Assembly (NCBI RefSeq): GCF_000307105.1
Contig: NC_018645.1
Coordinates: 3,619,501 to 3,683,500, forward strand
Reading direction: 5' to 3'
DNA from: Desulfobacula toluolica Tol2
GTDB taxonomy: Bacteria; Desulfobacterota; Desulfobacteria; Desulfobacterales; Desulfobacteraceae
DNA: 64,000 bases
Below, piece by piece: positions 34,370-43,833 of this stretch. How positions within the stretch are numbered: the stretch's first letter is position 1; the number at the start of each line of letters is the position of its first letter. The notes under the pieces are model-generated. The model did no database searches. It was not told where the DNA came from and was given only the letters and a program-made list of their open reading frames with translations. The translations under genes and the position numbers were made by a program.

Positions 34370-34681
34370 ATGTACGCAGTTATCAGAACCGGGGGAAAAC
34401 AATATAAGGTTCATGAAGAACAGATCCTGAAAGTTGAAAAGCTTGATGGTACGGAAGGTTCTCAGGTTGAATTTGATGATGTCCTCATGTATTCAGATGG
34501 TGAAACCATCACTCTTGGAAGTCCGAAAGTTGAAAATGCGGCAGTCAAAGCGCACATTCTTGAGCAGGGAAAGGACAAAAAGAAACTGGTCTTCAAGTAT
34601 AAACGCCGGAAAGGCTTTAGAAGACTCAAAGGCCACAGACAAAATTATACTGAAATTAAAATCGAATCCATTACGGTTTAG
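34370..34681 (+). CDS. rplU: 50S ribosomal protein L21
   Basis: 103 residues, full family length. MYAVIRTGGKQYKVHEEQIL at the start and a C-terminal KYKRRKGFRRLKGHRQNYTE are diagnostic of L21, which binds 23S rRNA. AGGAG upstream of ATG. First gene of the conserved rplU-rpmA-obgE block, 19 nt before rpmA. Confidence 0.98.
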   Translation: MYAVIRTGGKQYKVHEEQILKVEKLDGTEGSQVEFDDVLMYSDGETITLGSPKVENAAVKAHILEQGKDKKKLVFKYKRRKGFRRLKGHRQNYTEIKIESITV

Positions 34682-34700
34682 ATAGCAAGGAGAAATTCAG

Positions 34701-34955
34701 ATGTCACATAAAAAAGCAGCAGGTAGTTCAAAAAACGGTCGCGATTCAAACTCACAGCGCCGTGGTGTTAAAAAATTCGGCGGAGAAAATGTTCTTGCAG
34801 GAAATATTCTTATCAGACAGGTGGGAACTAAAATCCATCCGGGCAACAATGTTGGTATGGGCAAAGATTATACTATTTTTGCCAAAATTGACGGTGTTGT
34901 GACCTTTGAAAGAAAAGGCCGCGACAGAAAAAAAGTCAGCGTATATGCCGCGTGA
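34701..34955 (+). CDS. rpmA: 50S ribosomal protein L27
   Basis: 84 residues. [20 protein letters not shown] then [19 protein letters not shown] and [17 protein letters not shown] are L27, whose N-terminus reaches the peptidyl-transferase centre. The stop overlaps the obgE GTG start. Confidence 0.98.
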   Translation: MSHKKAAGSSKNGRDSNSQRRGVKKFGGENVLAGNILIRQVGTKIHPGNNVGMGKDYTIFAKIDGVVTFERKGRDRKKVSVYAA

Positions 34956-35947
34956 AATTTGTAGATGAAGCAATTATCACTGTCAAGTCAGGCGATGGTG
35001 GCCGAGGATGCACAAGTTTCCGAAGGGAACGGTACATTGAATTTGGAGGACCTGACGGTGGAGATGGCGGCGATGGTGGTCATGTTATTCTGAAAATTGA
35101 TCAGAGTAAACGAACACTTTTTGATTATCGCCGTCAAAAATTGCTCAAGGCCAAAAATGGTGAGTCAGGCCAGGGCAAACAAAAACATGGGAAAAACGGG
35201 AAAAACTGCACAATCACCCTTCCCCCTGGAACCATTGTCTCCAATGCAGATACCAATGAAATCATTGTCGACCTAACCGACACAGAGGATGAATATATTA
35301 TTGCCCGTGGCGGCATGGGAGGCCGAGGCAACAAACGGTTTGCAAGTTCCACCAACCGGGCACCCAGGTATTCCCAGCCAGGACTCCCTGGGATTGAAAT
35401 ACATCTGAAATTAGAGTTAAAACTGCTTGCCGATGTCGGACTTGTAGGATTACCCAATGCCGGTAAATCAACGCTTATCAGCAGCATCTCAGCAGCCCGT
35501 CCCAAAATAGCCGACTATCCGTTTACAACACTGTCCCCTATCCTTGGGATGGTTGAACCTCCTTTTGGAGAACCGTTTGCTGTGGCCGATATCCCAGGTC
35601 TCATTGAAGGTGCCCATGAAGGAATCGGCCTTGGGATCAGTTTTTTAAAGCATATTGAAAGGACAGGCATCCTGGTGCATCTGATTGATGTTTCCCAGAT
35701 AGATCCGGAGTCTCCACTGACATCTTTTAACCTGATCAACAATGAGTTGTCCAAATACAGCCAATCTCTGGCCCAAAAGATGCAGATTGTAGTTCTCAAC
35801 AAAATGGACTTGCCGGATACACAGGAAAAAGCCGATGCTTTCCAAAACGCATTAAAAGACATCCAGGTACTGACTCTGTCAGCTGCAACCGGGAAAGGGG
35901 TAAAAGATCTTGTAAAGCTTTTATCATCCAAGCTTACAAAGAGTTAA
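34952..35947 (+). CDS. obgE: Obg-family GTPase (CgtA)
   Basis: 331 residues, GTG start overlapping rpmA by 4 nt. Glycine-rich Obg domain at 1-158 ([29 protein letters not shown]), then a G domain with GLPNAGKST (G1), DIPG (G3), NKMD (G4) and SAATG (G5). ObgE acts in 50S subunit maturation and stress responses. It lacks a long C-terminal extension, as in many deltaproteobacteria. Confidence 0.97.
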   Translation: MKFVDEAIITVKSGDGGRGCTSFRRERYIEFGGPDGGDGGDGGHVILKIDQSKRTLFDYRRQKLLKAKNGESGQGKQKHGKNGKNCTITLPPGTIVSNADTNEIIVDLTDTEDEYIIARGGMGGRGNKRFASSTNRAPRYSQPGLPGIEIHLKLELKLLADVGLVGLPNAGKSTLISSISAARPKIADYPFTTLSPILGMVEPPFGEPFAVADIPGLIEGAHEGIGLGISFLKHIERTGILVHLIDVSQIDPESPLTSFNLINNELSKYSQSLAQKMQIVVLNKMDLPDTQEKADAFQNALKDIQVLTLSAATGKGVKDLVKLLSSKLTKS

Positions 35948-35949
35948 AA

Positions 35950-36597
35950 ATGAAAGTGGGACTTTTCGGAGGAACATTTAATCCCTTTCACAATGGCCAT
36001 ATTGGAATTCTTCAGCATGTCAAACAAACCTGTGGCCTGGAAAAAATATTTTTAATCCCTTCTGCAACACCTCCCCACAAACCTGACATCAATCTTGCAC
36101 CTGCCGGTGAAAGATTTAAGATGGTAAAAGAAAGCTTAAAGGGCCATAAAAATTTTTGGGTGTCTGATAAAGAATTGCTCAGAAAAGGCCCCTCTTTTAC
36201 CATTGACACCATCAAAGAATTTAAAAAAGAATATGGCCTGCAAACCTTTTTTTTTCTGTTAATGGGATCTGACGCTTTTTTAGATATAACCACCTGGAAA
36301 AAAAAGGATCAAATTTTCAAAGCAGTTCCCATTATCATCATGTTGAGAGGAGATTGGAAAAACACCCATGCCATTGCCTCTTTTATTGACGAAAACATAT
36401 CACAGGGGTACACCTTTAATGAACAGAACAATACATTTTCCCATACAAAGAAACAGAAAATTATCATTTGCAAGGTGCCCAGAATAGATATTTCATCCAC
36501 CATGATCCGGGAAAGGGTCAAAAACAATAAATCCATAAAAGAGTTTGTGCCTGCAAATGTTGAAAAAATTATTAGAGCAAAGGAATTGTATAAATGA
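35950..36597 (+). CDS. nadD: Nicotinate-nucleotide adenylyltransferase
   Basis: 215 residues. GLFGGTFNPFHNGHIGIL carries the nucleotidyltransferase HxGH-type motif, and DISSTMIRERVKN near the end is the ISSTxIR signature. Makes nicotinate adenine dinucleotide in NAD synthesis. Two bases after obgE and overlapping rsfS by ATGA. Confidence 0.96.
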   Translation: MKVGLFGGTFNPFHNGHIGILQHVKQTCGLEKIFLIPSATPPHKPDINLAPAGERFKMVKESLKGHKNFWVSDKELLRKGPSFTIDTIKEFKKEYGLQTFFFLLMGSDAFLDITTWKKKDQIFKAVPIIIMLRGDWKNTHAIASFIDENISQGYTFNEQNNTFSHTKKQKIIICKVPRIDISSTMIRERVKNNKSIKEFVPANVEKIIRAKELYK

Positions 36598-36992
36598 CAA
36601 ACCCCATCGCATCACCAGACGATCTTAAACCATATCTTATTCCGGCATTTGAAAGAAAGGCAAAATCAATTACCGCCATTAATGTCAAAGCGCTAACCTC
36701 TTATACCGACACCCTTGTCATTATTGAAGGAAGTTCCCACCGCCAGGTGACATCCATTGCAGAACATTTGATCAAAAGCTTGAAAAATCAGAAAAAAAAA
36801 GCCATTGGTGTAGAAGGCGTTAAAGAAGGTGAATGGGCTTTGCTTGATTACGGAGATGTCATTATTCATATTTTCGAATCTGAAAAAAAATCGTTTTATG
36901 ATATCGAAGGCTTGTGGGCCGATGCCAAACGGATAGATCTTTCCGAATTTAAAGACGCTTACAGATCAGAGGAGACCGACGATGAGTTCTAA
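36594..36992 (+). CDS. rsfS: Ribosome silencing factor RsfS
   Basis: 132 residues. YTDTLVIIEGSSHRQVTSIA, EGVKEGEWALLDYGDVIIHI and FYDIEGLWADAKRI are the RsfS/Iojap core. It binds L14 and blocks subunit joining in starvation. Overlaps nadD and gpmI, so the whole run is one operon. Confidence 0.96.
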   Translation: MTNPIASPDDLKPYLIPAFERKAKSITAINVKALTSYTDTLVIIEGSSHRQVTSIAEHLIKSLKNQKKKAIGVEGVKEGEWALLDYGDVIIHIFESEKKSFYDIEGLWADAKRIDLSEFKDAYRSEETDDEF

Positions 36993-38538
36993 TTCCCACC
37001 CTGTCAATATCTTAATGATCCTTGACGGCTGGGGAATACGTGATGAAACACATGGGAATGCATTTGCACTGGCCAAAACGCCGTTTCTGGATTCTCTGAT
37101 AAAAAAATTTCCAACCTGCAAACTTTTATGCTCAGGCAATGCCGTCGGACTTCCAGAGGGAACCATGGGCAACTCGGAAGTCGGGCACATGAATATCGGT
37201 GCCGGTCGAAAAGTGCTGCAGGATTTTGTAAGAATTAACAAAGCCATTGAAGATCAGTCTTTTTTTAAAACCCCTGCTCTTTTGGATCTCATGGCACAGG
37301 TTTCAAATAACCAAAAAAGCCTCCACATCATGGGACTGCTGTCTGACGGAGGGGTTCACAGCCATATTTCTCATTTGTTTGCCTTGATTGACATGGCAAA
37401 ACAAAACAAAGTGGAAAATCTGTTCATTCATCCCATCCTTGACGGACGGGACACCTCACCTGCCAGCGGTATCAACTATATAAAACAACTTCAGGCATAT
37501 CTGGATCACCATGAATACGGTAAAATTGCCACGCTTGTCGGCAGGTACTGGGCCATGGACAGGGATACCCGATGGGACCGGGTTGAAAAGGCATATAAAC
37601 TTTTTACGGCAGCCGCAGGTGTGATGGAACAAGACCCGGTTTGCGCCGTACAAAACGCCTATGATTCAGATAAAACTGATGAATTTGTCCCCCCGATTTT
37701 TCTTGAAAAAAATTTATCACAAAACAAAAAGATCAATAACGGAATAGTTCAAGATGGAGACGGCCTGATTTTTTTTAATTTCAGGGCGGATCGGGCTAAG
37801 GAAATCACCCGGGCGTTTACCGAATCTGCTTTTAATGAATTTGCCAGGGGAAAAAAGATAGACCTGGCAGGATTTGTCTGTATGACCCAATATGATGAAA
37901 CCTTTAATCTTCCAGTAGCCTTTGCTCCTCAGCATCTGGATCAGGTTCTGGGAGAAATATTGAGTCAAAACAGTATTTCCCAGCTTAGAATTGCCGAAAC
38001 TGAAAAATATGCTCATGTCACCTATTTTTTCAATGGCGGAGATGAAAAAGTTTTTGACGGGGAAAAAAGGATTTTGATCCCTTCTCCACGAGACGTTGCA
38101 ACCTATGATGAAAAGCCCCAGATGAGTGCTTTTGAGCTTGCCGACAAAGCATGTGAACAAATAAGGGCAGGAGCATTTCAGTTTATTATCCTGAATTTTG
38201 CAAACATGGACATGGTGGGACATACCGGAATCCTAAAAGCTGCTGTTAAGGGATGTGAGACCGTGGACAAGTGCGCACAAAAGGTTGTTGAGGCTATATG
38301 GGAAACCGGTGGATTTGCCATAGTCACAGCCGATCATGGAAATTCGGAACAGATGATCGCCGATGACGGTTCCGCCCACACTGCCCATACCTTGAACCCT
38401 GTAAGACTGATACTTGCAGGAGACAAGCTAAAAGAAAAAAAACTAAAGGATGGTATTCTCGGCGATATCGCACCGACCATTCTGAAATTATTAAATATAG
38501 AGCAACCGCTACAAATGACAGGAACATCTTTAATATGA
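36982..38538 (+). CDS. gpmI: 2,3-bisphosphoglycerate-independent phosphoglycerate mutase
   Basis: 518 residues. LMILDGWGIRDETHGNA with the first metal Asp, GTMGNSEVGHMNIGAGR with catalytic Ser65, and TADHGNSEQM with C-terminal metal ligands define the Mn-dependent iPGM. Interconverts 3- and 2-phosphoglycerate. Starts inside the last codons of rsfS; its stop overlaps the next ATG. Confidence 0.97.
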   Translation: MSSNSHPVNILMILDGWGIRDETHGNAFALAKTPFLDSLIKKFPTCKLLCSGNAVGLPEGTMGNSEVGHMNIGAGRKVLQDFVRINKAIEDQSFFKTPALLDLMAQVSNNQKSLHIMGLLSDGGVHSHISHLFALIDMAKQNKVENLFIHPILDGRDTSPASGINYIKQLQAYLDHHEYGKIATLVGRYWAMDRDTRWDRVEKAYKLFTAAAGVMEQDPVCAVQNAYDSDKTDEFVPPIFLEKNLSQNKKINNGIVQDGDGLIFFNFRADRAKEITRAFTESAFNEFARGKKIDLAGFVCMTQYDETFNLPVAFAPQHLDQVLGEILSQNSISQLRIAETEKYAHVTYFFNGGDEKVFDGEKRILIPSPRDVATYDEKPQMSAFELADKACEQIRAGAFQFIILNFANMDMVGHTGILKAAVKGCETVDKCAQKVVEAIWETGGFAIVTADHGNSEQMIADDGSAHTAHTLNPVRLILAGDKLKEKKLKDGILGDIAPTILKLLNIEQPLQMTGTSLI

Positions 38539-39050
38539 ACTTTAAGTATATTATCACTGATTATATTACCGGAAAATCCGTAAGAAATATTGGCCCTGAG
38601 GCCAGCAGACAGATATTTGAAAAATTCCTGGTGGATGAAAAAGGATATGCAAAAGAAGATATCTGTGTGGATGAAGAACTGATTGTCCAGTTTAAAGGGG
38701 AAGACTATATTTCATCCATTGACCTGATTGTAAGTTGCAAAGATAAGGCATTGATGGCCATTACCTGTGTTGCAGGCTCCATAGGGTCCTATGAAAGAGA
38801 GATCCTGGCCGGTGCCAGGCTGGTTCATGACTATCAAATTCCTTTTGCCGTTTCAACCGATGCAAGGGATGCCGTGGTAATGGATACACTTTCCGGTAAA
38901 ACAGTTGGCAAGGGCCTGGATGCGATTCCATCAAAACAAGAGGCTCTTGAGCTTATTGAATCAATTGAGTATAAACCTCTTGATAAAGACAGAAAAGAGC
39001 GGGAAATGATCATTTACCGCTCTTTTAACCTGGAAAAAGTCAACAAGTAA
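38535..39050 (+). CDS. HsdR N-terminal-like nuclease-fold protein
   Basis: 171 residues. VRNIGPEASRQIFEKFLVDE, then SSIDLIVSCKDKALMAITCV and IPFAVSTDARDAVVMDTLSG, resemble the stand-alone type I restriction HsdR N-terminal domain (PD-D/ExK fold), common at this place in Desulfobacteraceae. There is no motor domain, so it is not a restriction enzyme by itself. Overlaps gpmI by 4 nt. Function unknown. Confidence 0.75.
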   Translation: MNFKYIITDYITGKSVRNIGPEASRQIFEKFLVDEKGYAKEDICVDEELIVQFKGEDYISSIDLIVSCKDKALMAITCVAGSIGSYEREILAGARLVHDYQIPFAVSTDARDAVVMDTLSGKTVGKGLDAIPSKQEALELIESIEYKPLDKDRKEREMIIYRSFNLEKVNK

Positions 39051-39068
39051 CGCAAAAATTTAGTCTAT

Positions 39069-39093
39069 GGGGGACAGATTTCAAATCTGCCCC
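39069..39093. terminator. Hairpin between convergent genes
   Basis: GGGGACAGATTT / AAATCTGCCCC hairpin without a clear T-run, between the end of the HsdR-like gene and the stop of the zinc-ribbon gene. Possibly a weak bidirectional terminator. Confidence 0.35.
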
Positions 39094-39771
39094 TTAACCA
39101 CGTGGTATCTCTTTGTTGCAATGCTTGCAAAGCGTGGCCCGTTTTTTAATAATCTCGGCACAATAGGGACATTCCCGGGTAAAATGTCTTTCATGAAGCT
39201 GGACAATTGCATCTTCCACGCCTTTTTGAAGAACAGGAGTGGGAAACTTATGATTGATTAAATGCTCTGTTGCTTCAATACCACCCAATTCCCCTACCAT
39301 CTCAGCAGCTTTTAACCTTGCCTTGGGGGGAATATTGGGATCAAGACAAATTTTTAAAATTTCATCCCAATCTTTTGACATATAATAATCAGTTAAAATT
39401 GAGAAAGTTTTTTTCAACAGCTCTTTTCTGACTTCCTCCCGGATCAAAACTTCATCATCCAGTTTTCCACCCTGGGCACCCATGGGACTGAATACCGGCA
39501 TATACTCAAAATTTTTCTGTCCCGGTTCAACATAGCATCTGTAGGATGCAGCCGCCTCCATGGTTTCACTCATGTTATCCCAGCCATGTTTATAGCTTGA
39601 GCAGTCATCATTAAAACAGACAAACAAATAGGGGGTTCCCCACCCCAATCCATCACTAAAATTAATGGGGGGAACCTCCCATAGTGTCATATCGGTATCA
39701 CAGTGCGGACACCGTGGTTTATCCATTTTTATATATTTTTCAAGAAGTTCTTCTTTTGTTTCAAACGCCAT
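39094..39771 (-). CDS. Zinc-ribbon protein with HEAT-like middle
   Basis: I start at ATG 39771 (AAAGGAG upstream); a longer frame from 39822 runs through a hairpin. 225 residues: N-terminal zinc site CPHCDTD with FVCFNDDC, a conserved SDGLGWGTPYLFVCFNDDCS loop, HEAT-like helical repeats in the middle (IPPKARLKAAEMVGELGGIE), and a C-terminal zinc ribbon CPYCAEII...CKHCNKEIPRG. Widespread in deltaproteobacteria; no known function. Next to the carboxyltransferase cluster but separated by a hairpin. Confidence 0.8.
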   Translation of the reverse strand: MAFETKEELLEKYIKMDKPRCPHCDTDMTLWEVPPINFSDGLGWGTPYLFVCFNDDCSSYKHGWDNMSETMEAAASYRCYVEPGQKNFEYMPVFSPMGAQGGKLDDEVLIREEVRKELLKKTFSILTDYYMSKDWDEILKICLDPNIPPKARLKAAEMVGELGGIEATEHLINHKFPTPVLQKGVEDAIVQLHERHFTRECPYCAEIIKKRATLCKHCNKEIPRG

Positions 39772-39783
39772 TATCTCAATCTC

Positions 39784-39815
39784 CTTTGGTAGTCTGTCAT
39801 TCCAGACTACCAAAG
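39784..39815 (-). promoter_or_regulatory. 13-bp hairpin overlapping the ribosome binding site
   Basis: Perfect stem CTTTGGTAGTCTG / CAGACTACCAAAG with a 6-nt loop, between the oadA-like stop and the zinc-ribbon start. On the minus strand the last stem bases (AAAG) are part of AAAGGAG, the ribosome binding site. No T-run follows. It could regulate translation or stabilise an mRNA end. Confidence 0.6.
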
Positions 39816-39845
39816 TAAGCATATCAAATGTTTTGTCAAACCGTA

Positions 39846-41864
39846 TTATTCGATAACAACCAGGACATCTCCCTTGGCAACGTTATCACCGCTGCTGTAG
39901 TTCACGGCACTAATAACACCACTTACAGGTGCAGGCAGAGCATTTTCCATTTTCATGGCTTCAATGACCACAACTGTTTCTCCTTCATTTACCGAATCCC
40001 CTACATTTTTCTCATAGGCAATCACCATCCCAGGCATGGGTGCTTTAATAGGTGTTCCGGTCGCAGCTGCAGGTGCGGGTTTTTCTTTTGCTTCAGGCAC
40101 AGGTTGGGCTTCAGGGGCCGCTGCAGGCGCCTGAGCAGGTGCTGCAGGTGCTGCAGGTGCCATCTGGGCTGGAGCAGGCTGAGCAACTTGAGCCGGAGCC
40201 GCATAGGTAATAACAGGAGCGCCGCCAACTTCATCAACACCCACTTCAAAATATTCCCCTTCTACAAAAACATTAAAGGTACGGGCATTTTCACTTTTTT
40301 CAGGGGCATTACCCAATTTGGCTTTTTCAACCAGCTCGCCTCTTTTGAGTTTTTCAATCATTGCATCTTGTTTTGCCACATCTTCAAGGGTAATAGGTCT
40401 TATGCTGTCAGGCATCTGTTCCTTACCATATTTTTGCATAAGATATTTTTTGCCGGTAACAGGGAAAAGAGTATATAAAATCAGATCTTCATCATCTTTG
40501 GCCAGGGTGCCGATCTTTTCTCTTGCTTTTTCAAGTTCCGGTTCAAGAACTTCTGCAGGCCTGCATGTAATAGGCTCTTCGCCTCTGTCATAGCCTTTGA
40601 GGGCTTTTTTCTGCACTTCAGGATCAATGGGGACGGATGTTTTTCCATAAAGTCCGTAACAAAGGTCTTTGACCTGAGCAGTTACCATCTTATACCGTTC
40701 ATCAGGTGTATCAAACAGCACATTATTAACTGTCTGGATACCAACAATCTGACTTGTCGGTGTCACAAGAGGAACCTGACCCAACTCTTTTCTAACCCTT
40801 GGCAGCTGTTTGTAAACCTCATCAATCTTATCCAAGGCATCCATCTCCTTCAACTGATTCACAAGATTGGACAGCATTCCGCCGGGTGTCTGATGCAGCA
40901 ACACGTTAATATCAATCACAGACACCTTTGAATCATCCAGAAGGTGTTTATATTTGGGCATCACTTCTTTTTCAAGGGTTTCATTGATATCGGCCAGTGC
41001 ATTTATATCAAACCCTGTATCCCTGTTGGTTCCCAAGAGCGACATCACAAAAGGCTCCAAAGCAGCATGGGATGTCCTGTAGGCATAAGGAGTCAGGCAG
41101 GTGTCAATAATATCAACCCCGGCTTCAATGGCTTTAAAAAGAGTCATGGGAGACATGCCGGATGTAAAATGACTGTGAAGATGAATCAAAGGTTTGACAT
41201 TCTCTTTTAATGCTCTGACAAGTCTGTAGGCATCATAAGGTGCCATAAGCCCTGCCATGTCCTTGACACAGATACTGTCCGCGCCCATGTCTTCAAGCTC
41301 TTTTGCTTTTTTAATATAGTAATCAAGGTTATAAACATCTCCGCCAAGTCGCGGTTCTGTCAATGTATAGCAGATACAGCCCTGAAAATGAGCTCCGCAT
41401 TCCTTGATCACAGGTACAACCGATTCAAAATTACGATAATCATTGAGCGCATCAAAGGTTCTGAAAACTTCCATCCCGTTATCAACTGTCTTTTTCACAA
41501 ACAGCTTTGCCACGTCATCAGCATAATTTCTATATCCCACAAGATTCTGACCTCTCAGGAGCATTGAAAACGGGGTCTTTTTAAAATACCGTTTAAGGGT
41601 CCGAAGTCTTTCCCATGGATCTTCCCCTAAAAAACGGTGCATGGTGTCAAAAGTTGCGCCGCCCCATACTTCCACCGCCCAGAAACCGATTTCATCCATT
41701 CTTTCGGCAACAGGAATCATATCTTCGGTTCTTCCACGAGTGGCAAATAAAGACTGATGTCCGTCACGCAAAGATAAGTCCTCTATTTTAAGGGGATTTT
41801 TTGCTTTTGGCCTGTCTTTGCCATACTTCATTTCAACCATTTCAATTTCAGTGTGATTACTCAT
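39846..41864 (-). CDS. oadA: Carboxyltransferase with C-terminal biotin domain (OadA/PycB type)
   Basis: 672 residues from ATG 41864 (GGGAG upstream; a TTG precedes it in frame). N-terminal TIM-barrel carboxyltransferase (KIEDLSLRDGHQSLFATR, EVWGGATFDTMHRFLGEDPW, HLHSHFTSGM metal ligands), conserved domain, Ala/Pro-rich linker at about 550-600, and a biotinyl domain with EAMKMEN (Lys638). It moves carboxyl groups between oxaloacetate/pyruvate and biotin. With MmdA beside it and no membrane decarboxylase subunit, a soluble transcarboxylase is the best reading. A pyruvate carboxylase B subunit is the alternative. Confidence 0.93.
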   Translation of the reverse strand: MSNHTEIEMVEMKYGKDRPKAKNPLKIEDLSLRDGHQSLFATRGRTEDMIPVAERMDEIGFWAVEVWGGATFDTMHRFLGEDPWERLRTLKRYFKKTPFSMLLRGQNLVGYRNYADDVAKLFVKKTVDNGMEVFRTFDALNDYRNFESVVPVIKECGAHFQGCICYTLTEPRLGGDVYNLDYYIKKAKELEDMGADSICVKDMAGLMAPYDAYRLVRALKENVKPLIHLHSHFTSGMSPMTLFKAIEAGVDIIDTCLTPYAYRTSHAALEPFVMSLLGTNRDTGFDINALADINETLEKEVMPKYKHLLDDSKVSVIDINVLLHQTPGGMLSNLVNQLKEMDALDKIDEVYKQLPRVRKELGQVPLVTPTSQIVGIQTVNNVLFDTPDERYKMVTAQVKDLCYGLYGKTSVPIDPEVQKKALKGYDRGEEPITCRPAEVLEPELEKAREKIGTLAKDDEDLILYTLFPVTGKKYLMQKYGKEQMPDSIRPITLEDVAKQDAMIEKLKRGELVEKAKLGNAPEKSENARTFNVFVEGEYFEVGVDEVGGAPVITYAAPAQVAQPAPAQMAPAAPAAPAQAPAAAPEAQPVPEAKEKPAPAAATGTPIKAPMPGMVIAYEKNVGDSVNEGETVVVIEAMKMENALPAPVSGVISAVNYSSGDNVAKGDVLVVIE

Positions 41865-41997
41865 CAATTTTCTCCCAAATATTTTATTTTTATTTCATCA
41901 TTTCAGTGTGTTATAAAAGCTTATGCTAACTCCAGTCATGACTTTCAATTTTTGTTATTGGCAAATCATTACAAAAAGCCAGGCCTGCCCGTTGCAG

Positions 41998-42219
41998 TTA
42001 CTTGAACATACGCAATTGCATCATTGAGTTGGCCTGCATATGGGTTTGACGTCCTGATATTCCCCAGATATTATTTGGCTGCATGATCTGGGGCTGTTGT
42101 GCGCCAGTTTCCGGAACCGATCCATAAGCTCCGGAAACACTATAAGCTGCAGCTTCTTCTGATGTTTTTATGCAGGCAAAAACGGCAGAAATGGCTGCCG
42201 CAAGTTTCTTTTTATCCAT
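41998..42219 (-). CDS. Small subunit of biotin-dependent carboxyl transferase complex
   Basis: 73 residues. KKLAAAISAVFACIKTSEEA at the start and WGISGRQTHMQANSMMQLRM at the end fit the short helical subunits (with a W..xGRQ..M..R.MQ.R tail) encoded between MmdA and OadA-like genes; that tail is thought to anchor the complex. Located 15 nt after mmdA. No signal peptide. Confidence 0.65.
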   Translation of the reverse strand: MDKKKLAAAISAVFACIKTSEEAAAYSVSGAYGSVPETGAQQPQIMQPNNIWGISGRQTHMQANSMMQLRMFK

Positions 42220-42234
42220 TTTAATCCCTTTGTC

Positions 42235-43788
42235 CTATACAGGTATATTTCCATGTTTTTTGGCCGGTCTTAATTCTCTTTTCGTTGCCATGGCCTCAAG
42301 GGCATCAATAAGCACCGGTCTTGTCTGAGACGGTTGAATAACTGCATCCACATAGCCTCTGGCAGCAGCACAATACGGGTTGGAAAATTTTTCATTATAT
42401 TCTTCTATTTTTTCCTTTCTTTCTGCCACAGAATCCTTTGCTCCGCTAATTTGCTTTGCATGTATAATATTGGCAGCCGCATCAGCCCCCATGACGGCAA
42501 TCTCTGCAGTGGGCCATGCAAAGGCCATATCAGCACCCAGATGTTTTGAACACATTGCAAGGTAGGACCCGCCATAAGCTTTGCGTGTAATCAGCAACAG
42601 TTTAGGCACGGTAGCTTCAGAATAACACCATAAAAGCTTGGCTCCATGCCGTATAATACCACCCCATTCCTGAGTGCTTCCCGGCAGATATCCGGGCACG
42701 TCGGCAATTGTCAGCAAAGGAATATTGAATGCATCGCAAAACCGGATAAACCGGGTGGCCTTGTCAGAAGCATCAATGTCCAAACATCCGGCCAGGTGAT
42801 TAGGCTGATTGGCAATAATCCCAATGGACCTACCATTGAGCCTTGCAAAACAGATCACCATATTTTTGGCATAATACTGGTGGGGCTCAAAATATTTTTT
42901 GTCATCCACAATCGCGGTGATCACATTTTTAATGTCATATGGTGCATTGGGATTGTCCGGTATGATGGTATCCAGGGATTTATCAGTCCTGCCGGGATCA
43001 TCCTTGCTCGGAACATATGGGGGATCTTCCATATTGTTGGACGGCAGATAAGACAGGAGTTGTTTTATCTGCAAAATAGCATCTTCATCAGAGTCACATG
43101 CAAATTGTGCCACACCGGATTTCTCATTATGGGTCATGGCACCGCCAAGCTCTTCAAAACTAATCGCTTCACCAGTAACCGCTTTAATAACATTGGGTCC
43201 GGTGATAAACATATAACTGGATTTTTTAACCATGAAAACAAAATCCGTCATGGCAGGTGAATACACAGCACCACCGGCCGTGGGCCCCATAATTGCTGAA
43301 ATCTGGGGAATAACACCGGAAGCCGCTGAATTCCTGAAAAAGATTTCTCCATACCCGGCCAAGGCACCAATTCCTTCCTGGATTCTTGCGCCGCCTGAAT
43401 CATTCATACCAATGATGGGGGCACCCGCTTTTATGGCCATATCCATTACCTTACAGATTTTCTTGGCGTGCATTTCCCCCAGAGACCCTGCCCTTGCAGT
43501 AAAATCCTGGGCATAGGCAAATACGACCCTGCCATCAACCTTACCATGCCCTGTTATAACACCATCCGCCGGTATATCTTTATTTTCCATTCCAAAATTG
43601 GTACACCTGTGGCTAACAAACATATCCAGCTCTCTAAAGGTTCCCTTGTCAAACAAAAGATCAAGCCGCTCTCTGGCATTCAATTTTCCTTGTTCGCGTC
43701 GCTTTTCAAGGACTGCTCCCTCGCCCATTTCCAAAATTTTCTGTTCTTTTTGCTTTAGCTCCTTAATCTTGTCAGATGTGACTCCCAT
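42235..43788 (-). CDS. mmdA: Acyl-CoA carboxyltransferase (methylmalonyl-CoA type) subunit
   Basis: 517 residues, full family length. GKLNARERLDLLFDKGTFRE, GMNDSGGARIQEGIGALAGY, GPTAGGAVYSPAMTDFVFMV and DVPGYLPGSTQEWGGIIRHG are carboxyltransferase beta hallmarks. It transfers carboxyl between methylmalonyl-CoA/propionyl-CoA and biotin. Forms a cluster with the small subunit and the OadA-like protein. In propionate- or succinate-pathway sulfate reducers this couples propionyl-CoA to oxaloacetate. Confidence 0.94.
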   Translation of the reverse strand: MGVTSDKIKELKQKEQKILEMGEGAVLEKRREQGKLNARERLDLLFDKGTFRELDMFVSHRCTNFGMENKDIPADGVITGHGKVDGRVVFAYAQDFTARAGSLGEMHAKKICKVMDMAIKAGAPIIGMNDSGGARIQEGIGALAGYGEIFFRNSAASGVIPQISAIMGPTAGGAVYSPAMTDFVFMVKKSSYMFITGPNVIKAVTGEAISFEELGGAMTHNEKSGVAQFACDSDEDAILQIKQLLSYLPSNNMEDPPYVPSKDDPGRTDKSLDTIIPDNPNAPYDIKNVITAIVDDKKYFEPHQYYAKNMVICFARLNGRSIGIIANQPNHLAGCLDIDASDKATRFIRFCDAFNIPLLTIADVPGYLPGSTQEWGGIIRHGAKLLWCYSEATVPKLLLITRKAYGGSYLAMCSKHLGADMAFAWPTAEIAVMGADAAANIIHAKQISGAKDSVAERKEKIEEYNEKFSNPYCAAARGYVDAVIQPSQTRPVLIDALEAMATKRELRPAKKHGNIPV

Positions 43789-43833
43789 AAGATAAATCCC
43801 TTCTTAATAATTTTATTTATTATTTTAAACTAT

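Noticed and set aside
43232-43516. Plus-strand frames inside mmdA and other core genes
   Set aside because: Shadows of conserved minus-strand genes with no ribosome binding sites or family features.
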